DNA from: Sphaerolaimus hirsutus
Taxonomy: Eukaryota; Nematoda; Chromadorea; Monhysterida; Sphaerolaimidae
Length of the DNA: 64,000 bases
Reading direction: 5' to 3'
NCBI GenBank assembly: GCA_964036195.1
Contig: OZ038456.1
Span: 15,996,001 to 16,060,000, forward strand
The notes beneath the pieces were generated by a model that was not told the DNA's origin, did no database searches, and saw nothing but the letters and a program-made list of their open reading frames with translations. Of this stretch, positions 26,901 through 38,900 are shown piece after piece (position 1 is the stretch's first letter; every line of letters starts with the position of its first letter). A program made the translations under genes and the position numbers.

Positions 26901-29900
26901 TGGCAAATTTAGATGCAGGCTTATTCTGATCATCTGTCTTTGGCAGTTCCATTTTCTGGTGTTCCTTGCTTCCAGGTTTTTGACCAGGTTCTTTTGCACC
27001 AGTCACTTTTCCAGGTTCAACATCCTCAAGTAATTTCTCTGCTGCCTGCATTTCACCATCTGTTGCTGGCTTTACTTTCTTGGCAAATTTAGATGCAGGC
27101 TTCTTCTGATCATCTGTCTCTGGCAGTTCCATTTTCTGGTGTTCCTTGCTTCCAGGTTTTTGACCAGGTTCTTTCACACCAGTCACTTTTCCATGTTCAA
27201 CATCCTCTAGTAATTCCTCTGCTGCCTGCATTTCATCATCTGTTGCTGGCTTTACTTTCTTGGCAAATTTAGATGCAGGCTTCTTCTGATCATCTCTCTC
27301 TGTCTCTGGCAGTTCCATTTTCTGGTGGTCTTTGCTACCAGGTTTTTGACCAGGTTCTTTTGCACCAGTCACTTTTCCAGGTTCAACATCCTCTAGTAAT
27401 TTCTCTGCTGCCTGCATTTCACCATCTGTTCCTGGCTTCACTTTCTTCGTAAATTTAGATGCAGGCTTCTTCTGATCATCTGTCTCTGGCAGTTCCATTT
27501 TCTGGTGTTCCTTGCTTCCAGGTTTTTGACCAGGTTCTTTCACACCAGTCACTTTTCCAGGTTCAACATCCTCTAGTAATTTCTCTGCTGCCTGCATTTC
27601 ACCATCTGTTGCTGGCTTTACTTTCTTGGCAAATTTAGATGCAGGCTTCTTCTGATCATCTGTCTCTGGCAGTTCCATTTTCTGGTGTTCCTTGCTTCCA
27701 GGTTTTTGACCAGGTTCTTTCACACCAGTCACTTTTCCATGTTCAACATCCTCTAGTAATTCCTCTGCTGCCTGCATTTCACCATCTGTTGCTGGCTTTA
27801 CTTTCTTGGCAAATTTAGATGCAGGCTTATTCTGATCATCTGTCTTTGGCAGTTCCATTTTCTGGTGTTCCTTGCTTCCAGGTTTTTGACCAGGTTCTTT
27901 TGCACCAGTCACTTTTCCAGGTTCAACATCCTCTAGTAATTTCTCTGCTGCCTGCATTTCACCATCTGTTGCTGGCTTTACTTTCTTGGCAAATTTAGAT
28001 GCAGGCTTCTTCTGATCATCTGTCTCTGGCAGTTCCATTTTCTGGTGTTCCTTGCTTCCAGGTTTTTGACCAGGTTCTTTCACACCAGTCACTTTTCCAT
28101 GTTCAACATCCTCTAGTAATTCCTCTGCTGCCTGCATTTCATCATCTGTTGCTGGCTTTACTTTCTTGGCAAATTTAGATGCAGGCTTCTTCTGATCATC
28201 TCTCTCTGTCTCTGGCAGTTCCATTTTCTGGTGGTCTTTGCTACCAGGTTTTTGACCAGGTTCTTTTGCACCAGTCACTTTTCCAGGTTCAACATCCTCT
28301 AGTAATTTCTCTGCTGCCTGCATTTCACCATCTGTTGCTGGCTTTACTTTCTTGGCAAATTTAGATGCAGGCTTCTTCTGATCATCTGTCTCTGGCAGTT
28401 CCATTTTCTGGTGTTCCTTGCTTCCAGGTTTTTGACCAGGTTCTTTCACACCAGTCACTTTTCCATGTTCAACATCCTCTAGTAATTCCTCTGCTGCCTG
28501 CATTTCACCATCTGTTGCTGGCTTTACTTTCTTGGCAAATTTAGATGCAGGCTTATTCTGATCATCTGTCTTTGGCAGTTCCATTTTCTGGTGTTCTTTG
28601 CTTCCAGGTTTTTGACCAGGTTCTTTCACACCAGTCACTTTTCCATGTTCAACATCCTCTAGTAATTTCTCTGCTGCCTGCATTTCACCATCAGTTCCTG
28701 GCTTTACTTTCTTGGCAAATTTAGATGCAGGCTTCTTCTGATCATCTGTCTCTGGCAGTTCCATTTTCTGGTGTTCTTTGCTTCCAGGTTTTTGACCAGG
28801 TTCTTTCACACCAGTCACTCTTCCATGTTCAACATCCTCTAGTAATTTCTCTGCTGCCTGCATTTCACCATCTGTTGCTGGCTTTACTTTCTTGGCAAAT
28901 TTAGATGCAGGCTTATTCTGATCATCTGTCTTTGGCAGTTCCATTTTCTGGTGTTCTTTGCTTCCAGGTTTTTGACCAGGTTCTTTCACACCAGTCACTT
29001 TTCCAGGTTCAACAACCTCTAGTAATTTCTCTGCTGCCTGCATTTCATCATCTGTTCCTGGCTTCACTTTCTTCGTAAATTTAGATGCAGGCTTCTTCTG
29101 ATCATCTGTCTCTGTCTCTGGCAGTTCCATTTTCTGGTGGTCTTTGCTACCAGGTTTTTGACCAGGTTCTTTCGCACCAGTCACTTTTCCAGGTTCAACA
29201 CCCTCTAGTAATTTCTCTGCTGCCTGCATTTCACCATCTGTTGCTGGCTTTACTTTCTTGGCAAATTTAGATGCAGGCTTCTTCTGATCATCTGTCTCTG
29301 GCAGTACCATTTTCTGGTGTTCCTTGCTTCCAGGTTTTTGACCAGGTTCTTTCACACCAGTCACTTTTCCATGTTCAACATCCTCTAGTAATTTCTCTGC
29401 TGCCTGCATTTCACCATCTGTTGCTGGCTTTACTTTCTTGGCAAATTTAGATGCAGGCTTCTTCTGATCATCTGTCTCTGGCAGTTCCATTTTCTGGTGT
29501 TCCTTGCTTCCAGGTTTTTGACTAGGTTCTTTCACACCAGTCACTTTTCCAGGTTCAACAACTTCTAGTAATTTCTCTGCTGCCTGCATTTCACCATCTG
29601 TTCCTGGCTTCACTTTCTTCATAAATTTAGATGCAGGCTTCTTCTGATCATCTGTCTCTGTCTCTGGCAGTTCCATTTTCTGGTGGTCTTTGCTACCAGG
29701 TTTTTGACCAGGTCCTTTTGCACCAGTCACTTTTCCAGGTTCAACATCCTCTAGTAATTTCTCTGCTGCCTGCATTTCACCATCTGTTGCTGGCTTTACT
29801 TTCTTGGCAAATTTAGATGCAGGCTTCTTCTGATCATCTGTCTCTGGCAGTTCCATTTTCTGGTGTTCCTTGCTTCCAGGTTTTTGACCAGGTTCTTTCA

Positions 29901-32900
29901 CACCAGTCACTTTTCCAGGTTCCACATCCTCTAGTAATTTCTCTGCTGCCTGCATTTCACCATCTGTTGCTGGCTTTACTTTCTTGGCAAATTTAGATGC
30001 AGGCTTCTTCTGATCATCTGTCTCTGGCAGTTCCATTTTCTGGTGTTCTTTGCTTCCAGGTTTTTGACCAGGTTCTTTCACACCAGTCAATTTTCCAGGT
30101 TCAACATCCTCAAGTAATTTCTCTGCTGCCTGCATTTCACCATCTGTTGCTGGCTTTACTTTCTTGGCAAATTTAGATGCAAGCTTTTTCTGATCATCTG
30201 TCTCTGTCTCTGGCAGTTCCATTTTCTGGTGTTCTTTGCTTCCAGGTTTTTGACCAGGTTCTTTCACACCAGTCAATTTTCCAGGTTCAACATCCTCAAG
30301 TAATTTCTCTGCTGCCTGCATTTCACCATCTGTTGCTGGCTTTACTTTCTTGGCAAATTTAGATGCAGGCTTCTTCTGATCATCTGTCTCTGGCAGTTCC
30401 ATTTTCTGGTGTTCCTTGCTTCCAGGTTTTTGACCAGGTTCTTTCACACCAGTCACTTTTCCAGGTTCCACATCCTCTAGTAATTTCTCTGCTGCCTGCA
30501 TTTCACCATCTGTTGCTGGCTTTACTTTCTTGGCAAATTTAGATGCAAGCTTTTTCTGATCATCTGTCTCTGTCTCTGGCAGTTCCATTTTCTTGTGGTC
30601 TTTGCTGCCAGGTTTTTGACCAGGTTCTTTCACACCAGTCACTTTTCCAGGTTCAACAACCTCTAGTAATTTCTCTGCTGCCTGCATTTCACCATCTGTT
30701 CCTGGCTTCACTTTCTTCATAAATTTAGATGCAGGCTTCTTCTGATCATCTGTCTCTGTCTCTGGCAGTTCCATTTTCTGGTGGTCTTTGCTACCAGGTT
30801 TTTGACCAGGTCTTTTTGCACCAGTCACTTTTCCAGGTTCAACATCCTCAAGTAATTTCTCTGCTGCCTGCATTTCACCATCTGTTGCTGGCTTTACTTT
30901 CTTGGCAAATTTAGATGCAGGCTTCTTCTGATCATCTGTCTCTGGCAGTTCCATTTTCTGATGTTCTTTGCTTCCAGGTTTTTGACCAGGTTCTTTCACA
31001 CCAGTCACTTTTCCATGTTCAACATCCTCTAGCAATCTCTCTGCTGCCTGCATTTCACCATCTGTTGCTGGCTTTACTTTCTTGGCAAATTTAGATGCAG
31101 GCTTCTTCTGATCATCAGTCTCTGGCAGTTCAATTTTCTGGTGTTCTATGCTTCCAGGTTTTTGCCGAGGTTCTTTCACACCAGTCACTTTTCCAGGTTC
31201 AACATCCTCAAGTAATTTCTCTGCTGCCTGCATTTCACCATCTGTTGCTGGCTTTACTTTCTTGGCAAATTTAGATGCAAGCTTTTTCTGATCATCTGTC
31301 TCTGTCTCTGGCAGTTCCATTTTCTTGTGGTCTTTTCTGCCAGGTTTTTGACCAGGTTCTTTCACACCAGTCACTTTTCCAGGTTCAACATCCTCTAGTA
31401 ATTTCTCTGCTGCCTGCATTTCACCATCAGTTCCTTGCTTTACTTTCTTGGCAAATTTAGATGCAGGCTTCTTGTGATCATCTGTCTCTGGCAGTTGAAT
31501 TTTCTGGTGTTCTTTGCTTCCAGGTTTTTGATTACGTTCTTTCACACCAGTCACTTTTCCAGGTTCAACATCCTGTAGTAATTTCTCTGCTGCCTGCATT
31601 TCACCATCTGTTGCTGGCTTTACTTTCTTGGCAAATTTAGATGCAGGCTTCTTCTGATCATCTGTCTCTGGCAGTAGCATTTTCTGGTGTTCTTTGCTTC
31701 CAGGTTTTTGACCAGGTTCTTTCACACCAGTCACTTTTCCAGGTTCAACATCCTGTAGTAATTTCTCTGCTGCCTGCATTTCACCATCTGTTGCTGGCTT
31801 TACTTTCTTGGCAAATTTAGATGCAGGCTTCTTCTGATCATCTGTCTCTGTCTCTGGCAGTTCCATTTTCTGGTGTTCCTTGCTTCCAGGTTTTTGACCA
31901 GGTTCTTTCACACCAGTCACTTTTCCATGTTCAACATCCTCTAGTAATTTCTCTGCTGCCTGCATTTCACCATCAGTTCCTGGCTTTACTTTCTTGGCAA
32001 ATTTAGATGCAGGCTTCTTCTGATCATCTGTCTCTGGCAGTTCCATTTTCTGGTGTTCTTTGCTTCCAGGTTTTTGACCAGGTTCTTTCACACCAGTCAC
32101 TTTTCCAGGTTCAACATCCTGTAGTAATTTCTCTGCTGCCTGCATTTCACCATCTGTTGCTGGCTTTACTTTCTTGGCAAATTTAGATGCAGGCTTCTTC
32201 TGATCATCTGTCTCTGTCTCTGGCAGTTCCATTTTCTGGTGGTCTTTGCTACCAGGTTTTTGACCAGGTTCTTTCGCACCAGTCACTTTTCCAGGTTCAA
32301 CATCCTCTAGTAATTTCTCTGCTGCCTGCATTTCACCATCTGTTGCTGGCTTTACTTTCTTGGCAAATTTAGATGCAGGCTTCTTCTGATCATCTGTCTC
32401 TGTCTCTGGCAGTTCCATTTTCTGGTGGTCTTTGCTACCAGGTTTTTGACCAGGTCCTTTTGCACCAGTCACTTTTCCAGGTTCAACATCCTCTAGTAAT
32501 TTCTCTGCTGCCTGCATTTCACCATCTGTTGCTGGCTTTACTTTCTTGGCAAATTTAGATGCAGGCTTCTTCTGATCATCTGTCTCTGTCAGTTCCATTT
32601 TCTGGTGCTCTTTGCTGCCTGGTTTTTGACCATGTGTTCTCACGCCAGTCACTTTTCCAGGTTCAACATGCTTTAACAATTTATCTGATGACTGCAGTTC
32701 ACTATCTGTTTCTTGCTTTACTTTTATTGCAAATTTAGATGCAGGCTTCTTCCGATCGTCAGTTTTTAGCAATTTCATTCCAGTCATTTGCTGCCGTTCT
32801 TTCAGTTTGTTTTCTGCCATGATTTCTGACAGTTTCTGATTTGTTATGACATTGCTGTCTTTCACTTGAGGTTTTGACATTGTGGGCTTCTGCACCTTTT

Positions 32901-35900
32901 CTGCACTTTTACTTTGCATTTGGCTGCCACTTTGCATATCTTGATGTTGCCCTGATCCCATTTGCTGTTGCAATTGTTTATGTTTTTGCTGTTGCTGGGT
33001 GGGTGCATCGTTCCTCCACTGATTGTTTTTATCCATGTCTCCATTTTCATCAACATCATCATTTCGTGTGTGCTGATAATCGCGTGTAGATGCTGTGCAA
33101 TGAAGGGTGCTGTTGTGGAATCTAATGTGTACAAAATGGGGTGAAGATTTGTTGAGAAATAATGATAACCTTAGTAAATAATGATAACCTAAGTGTGACA
33201 TTTGAAACCGCATTATGTTTCTTTCGCAATTCTGTATAACACCCCTTTTTGTTCAATTTAGCATTCTCAGTGTATTTACTGACACTACTGTGAGGTGTGG
33301 CCACTGTACCAGTTCGCCTTTGATGTGGTTCTTTCTATCACAATGCATCCACTGTGATGTGGATGCATTGGATGTGTGTGTGGTTCTTACATGCATAATG
33401 AAATCGCTAACCTTCACCTGCCATGCTTTTAATGCATTTTGTTGACATGCAACCTGAAAATAGGCTATTCAATTTTCATAATCTGAAATGCTAGAAAGGA
33501 ACTTGAATTTTAGCGTAGATGTGTAGCTATTTATCCAGTAAGATTGACTACCTTCACAGAATTGAGTGCTGGTTAGAGAGTGATGCTTGATTACTTCTTG
33601 ATATATGCATATTAAAACACTGATGACACTAAATAGACATGTTATGTTTATGCAAAAAACACGTTAATTCATGCATGATACACTGTCATGCAAATTTTTG
33701 TCAAAAATAAAAACACTGCACTTAAATTTTCACACCTGAACACAGAATACGCACACATATACATACACACACAAACACACACACACAAACATAAATACAT
33801 ACAAACACATAAAGTAATGATGACATAGACCTGTAACAATTATTAATAACAATGTGTGGAAGCCTTGATCATGAAAGGTTCATGGAAACTAACCTGCAGA
33901 GATTTTTATGGCCATGACATCAACAAAAATAGCAAATTCATTGTCTTCAATTACTGGACCACAAAGTTCAGCAGACAGCATTGCCTTGACATCAGTATGT
34001 CGTATTTTGCCTGTGATATCATGTGCAAATATTTACACTTATATCAAGTCCATTCATAACTCAATTTTTGTCCCACTTGTATTGAATGGTATATGGCACC
34101 TGACTCTCTGTATGTTTTGCAAATAGGGATGCTCATCGGCTACAATTTATCCATGTAATAACCTACCTAATGTAATTTATACCACAAATCACATAACAAT
34201 AGAAAGTTGAAAAACAAGGCACTGGACAATTATTTCATTGGATTAAGGTTGATTTAGCCAGGTGTAGTGATGGAAAAGCGCCATGGCGCTGGCGCCTGGC
34301 GCTAGCGCCAAAAGTAAAAGTGCCATGGCGCTTTTTCAAATGGGAATTTCCAAAAATTTCTGGCAAAATAATTGACCCCCCTCGAATAACCCCCCCCCCC
34401 CCGAATAATCCCCCCCTCAATTTTTGCTGACAAAATAATAAACCCCTTGGGGTATTTCGAGGTAACACGGAGCTCAAATTTTAAAACAAATGTGACATGG
34501 CTATATCAGTACCTTTCATATGTTGTCTTTTTGATCAATTATTTTGTCAAAATACCCGCTTTTTCGAGTGGAATGTCATGTAAAAGATGGAGTGGGTTAC
34601 ACACCAGCAACTTGTTCATTTGACACCTCTACATTCATCTGTTCCTTCCCTTCAGCTTGTCCCGACTTCACATACTGAAATTCCACAGTGGTATCTTCCC
34701 CAGACATAATGGCATGCTTTGATGAATTCTCTTCAGGGCTGTATATCACACTGCCCTGCACATCTGCCATCTGAGCTTCCATGGACATATTGGCTACGAG
34801 TGTAGCACTTACCACCTGATATTTGATGCCACATTGGCATGCATCATTAGCTGTTTCAGCTATGATTACTGCGTGCTCTGCCATTTGACTTTGTTGTTTC
34901 AGATCCATTGTTAGAGTTTCATCCACTTTACCAGCCATTGACACTACCAAACTGGCAGATGCATCATTCAATTCCTCAATTTGGACAGCAATCACTGCAT
35001 TTGCTGATTCTGCCATTATTTCTGCATCTAGCTTTATTGTTTCGTCGTGACATGGCTTGGCTATTTCTGCGAGTTTTTGGTGGCATTGTCACTTTTTTAA
35101 CTCAGACAAAATTCAGTATCTGTTCCACAATAGTAAGACAGGGAATTACTCGGAATTGTGGAACTATATGGATACAATGATATTATGTTTGGATAATATC
35201 ACTACTCACTATAGCAATATCCCTTGTAGAATAATTCTCTGTCTCATCTATTATTAAACAGATAAAACTAAATATTGGGATAACATTTGTAAAGATGTTA
35301 GTGATTTCTAATTCAGCTCCTGACAAAATACTGTGGGTATGAACGATTTAGTGTCAAAATAATTGCTGTGTAGGGCAGACATGACTGACAGCATGCACCT
35401 GTTACTGACACATGACAGACATAAAAACTCTTTCAAATATCATGTTCACATTGGAATGGAATTGTACAACCCAAAACTATCAACTCTCTGGGTTTTCGCA
35501 GGAATAAAGTATGTCAAATGTTTTGCAACACATTCAAAACTCAACACCTACTTTCAGGTTTTGGGTTTTGTTTTTCAGCACATTTGAAGACTTCACATAC
35601 ATGCACACACCCACATGTGGTATTTTGTCAGAAACTATCAGATCTACCTTTAGCAGACTCTTGGGTTTGTGCATGGGATAGTTCACCCAAAGACGATTCA
35701 CAAATGGCCTTCTGAATTGCTTTCTCTAAACTGATGCTTGTTTCAGATTGCACAGTTTCTCGTCTAGAAATACCCAGCTCCAGCATTTTTCTCATTTCAT
35801 CAGCAAGCAATACTGAAACTTTTTGACTCTGTCCACTGTTTTTCAAGTCTACACTCAACACAACATCATCAGTTGAATATTGCACTGCATGTGACACTTT

Positions 35901-38900
35901 GTGAACTGGAATATCCGACAGTGTTGCAGCAATACTGCCAGATTTTTTCACTGCTCTCAGTTCTGCATGTAGGGTTTCCATCACAGCCCCCGGTTTTCCA
36001 ACATTTATCGCTGATTGACTTGTTACTACATCCAGCACACTAACAACAACTTCTTGTGATTGAACAGGCTTGTTGATAGTTATGTTCATTGTACTGGAGT
36101 CTATGTCAAATGTGAAACTCTGCTTGACACCTTCAGAGATGCTTTCAACCAAAACCACATCATTTGATTGAGCACTGTGCATTTTTGTCAACTGTGCTGT
36201 TATTTCTGCTGACTCTATTCCAGCCTTGGTGATCACTTTTTTTGCATTCTCATAGCCCAATTCAACTACTGTTGCAACTATCTCTTCTTGTTGACATTTC
36301 ATTTGTAAATTGACATTTACCGCAGCAGAATCCACCTCAAATGCAATTGTCTTTTCTGCATGTTCGGAAACAGACTCCATGGCTGTGATGTGGATTTCCT
36401 CAATGCTTGGTTTTTGGTTCAAGTCGAAATGAACCTCTTTTCTTTCCACTGCTGCACCACTGATGACTTTTTGCACAGTTTCATGGCACAGATCAATCAC
36501 TTTGGCAACAATATCTTCCTGATGTTGCATTTTGTTCATACTGATTTCTGCTGATGTTTTGTCCATTTCGAATGTGACTTTATGCTGTTTACTTTCAGAA
36601 GTGGACTCTGTAAAAATGGCCTGAATTTCTTTGCTGCTCATTTCTTTCTTGAACTCTGTTTGTATTTCCATCGTTTCCACACCCACTTTGTGTATTTCTT
36701 TTCTAGTAGTTTCATGGCACAGTTCAAGTACAGTGGCGGCAACATCTTCTGTCTGCTGCATTTTGTTCACACTGATTTCTGCTGATGCTTTGTCCATTTC
36801 AAATGTAACTTCATGATGTTCACTTTCAAAAGTGGACACTTTGAAGGTGGCCTGCGTTGATTTGCTGCTCAATTCTTTCTTGAACTCTGCCTGGATCTCA
36901 ACTGTTTCCACACCCACTTTGTGGATTTCTTGTCCAGCTGTTTCATGGCACAGTTCAAGTACCGTGGCAGCAACATCTTCTAGCTGCTGCATTTTTTTCA
37001 CACTGATTTCTGCTGATGCTGTGTCCATTTCAAACATGACTGTTTTATGTTCACTTTCCAAAGAGGACTTATTGAAAGTTGCCTGAATGTCCTTGCTGCT
37101 CATTTTTTTGTTGAATTCTGTATGGAAATCCAATGTTTCTACACCCACTTTGTGGATTTCTTTTCTAGCTGTTTCATGGCTTAGTTCAAGTACTGTGGCA
37201 GCAACACTTTCTAGCTGTTGCGTTTTGTTCACACTGATTTCTGCTGATGCTGTGTCTGTTTCAAATGTGACAGTTTGATTTCCACATTCAGAAGAGGACT
37301 CTGTAAAGATGGCATCAATTTCTTTGCTGCTCAATTCTTTCTTGAACTCTGTTTGTATTTCCATCGTTTCCACACCCACTTTGTGTATTTCTTTTCTAGT
37401 AGTTTCATGGCACAGTTCAAGTACAGTGGCGGCAACATCTTCTGTCTGCTGCATTTTGTTCACACTGATTTCTGCTGATGCTTTGTCCATTTCAAATGTA
37501 ACTTTATGATGTTCACTTTCAAAAGTGGACACTTTGAAGGTGGCCTGAGTTGATTTGCTGCTCAATTCTTTCTTGAACTCTGCCTGGATCTCAACTGTTT
37601 CCACACCCACTTTGTGGATTTCTTTTCCAGCTGTTTCATGGCACAGTTCAAGTACCGTGGCAGCAACATTTTCTAGCTGCTGCATTTTTTTCACACTGAT
37701 TTCTGCTGATGCTGTGTCCATTTCAAACATGACTGTTTGATATTCACATTCCAAAGATGACACTTTGAAAGTGGCCTGAGTTTCTTTGCTGCCCAGTTCT
37801 TTACTGAACTCTGTTTGGATTTCCATTCTTTCCACACCCACTTTGTGGATTTCTTTTCCAGCTGTTTCGTGGCACAGTTCAATTACAGTGGCGGCAACAT
37901 TTTCTAGCTGCTGCATTTTGTTCAAACTGATTTCTGCTGATGCTGTGTCCCATTCAAATGTGACAGTTTGATTTCCACATACAGAAGAGGACTCTGTAAA
38001 AGTGGCCATAATTTCATTGCTGCTCAATTCTTTCTTGAACTCTGTTTTGACTTCCATCATTTCCACACCCTCTTTGTGGATTTCTTTTCCAGCACTTTCA
38101 TGACACAGTTCAAGTACTGTGGCAGAAACACCTTCCAGCTGCTGCATTTTGTTCACATTGATTTCTGCTGATTCTTTGTTCATTTGAAATGCAATGTCCT
38201 TCTTTACTCCTCCGAAAATTTTCTCAATGATCACTGCCTCACACCCATTCACACATTGTTGTTTGTTGAGCTCAAGAGAGATGTGTATTGTTGCAACACC
38301 TTTTCCAGCTATAGTTTTCCTTGCAATTTCAAAGCATAATTCAGTGACTGTTGCAGCAATGCTTTCAACTTGTTGCTGTTTAACTATGTTTATTTCAGCA
38401 GTTAAGAGCTGCGAGCCATACTGGAGGCCCTGTGCATGTGTTTCTTTCACATGTTGAACTAAAACTGCCTCACGGCCCGCTACACACTGCTGCTTGATTA
38501 ATCCAGCTGTTGTGTGTGTTGTTTTGGTGCCAGGCTTGCTAATCACCATTTGTCCCTCCTCATGACCAAGTTCAACCACAGTTGCGACAATTTCTTGCTG
38601 TTGGTGACGTTTATTCAATTTCACTTCTGTGTTTGTGGCCTCAATTTCATACTGCACTAAATTGGTTGTGCTCTGTTTTACAGCGTGAATTAGCACAGCC
38701 TCGGCATTTTCCTGATTTTGTGATTTATTCAGCTCAAAGTTTGTCGTTATTCTTTCCTGTCCAATCTTGGTGATCACCAGGTCTGCCATTTCCATTGGTG
38801 ATTCTAATACTGTTGCATTGGCAGTGCTTGATTCTGGCATCTTCTCAGTGAGAATCTCTTGTACTGTTGTGTCACTGTCAAATGATAAGCTTTGAGACAT

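Noticed and set aside
15189..32558. About thirty plus-strand frames of 61-63 residues
   Set aside because: They recur at the unit period of the e39 array and are its antisense reading.
1..33092. CRISPR array or bacterial repeat protein
   Set aside because: The repeats are contiguous coding units without spacers, and the surrounding gene has spliceosomal introns.
15052..33213. Reading the 6,053-codon frame as a gene starting at its first ATG (33213) and ending at a stop (15052)
   Set aside because: Both edges extend past good splice sites (acceptor at 33092, donor at 15066) in the phases needed by e38 and e40; the first 40 residues look like intron translation.
34235..34477. Short minus-strand frame over the GGCGCC and C-rich remnants
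   Set aside because: Entirely composed of transposon fragments in an intron.
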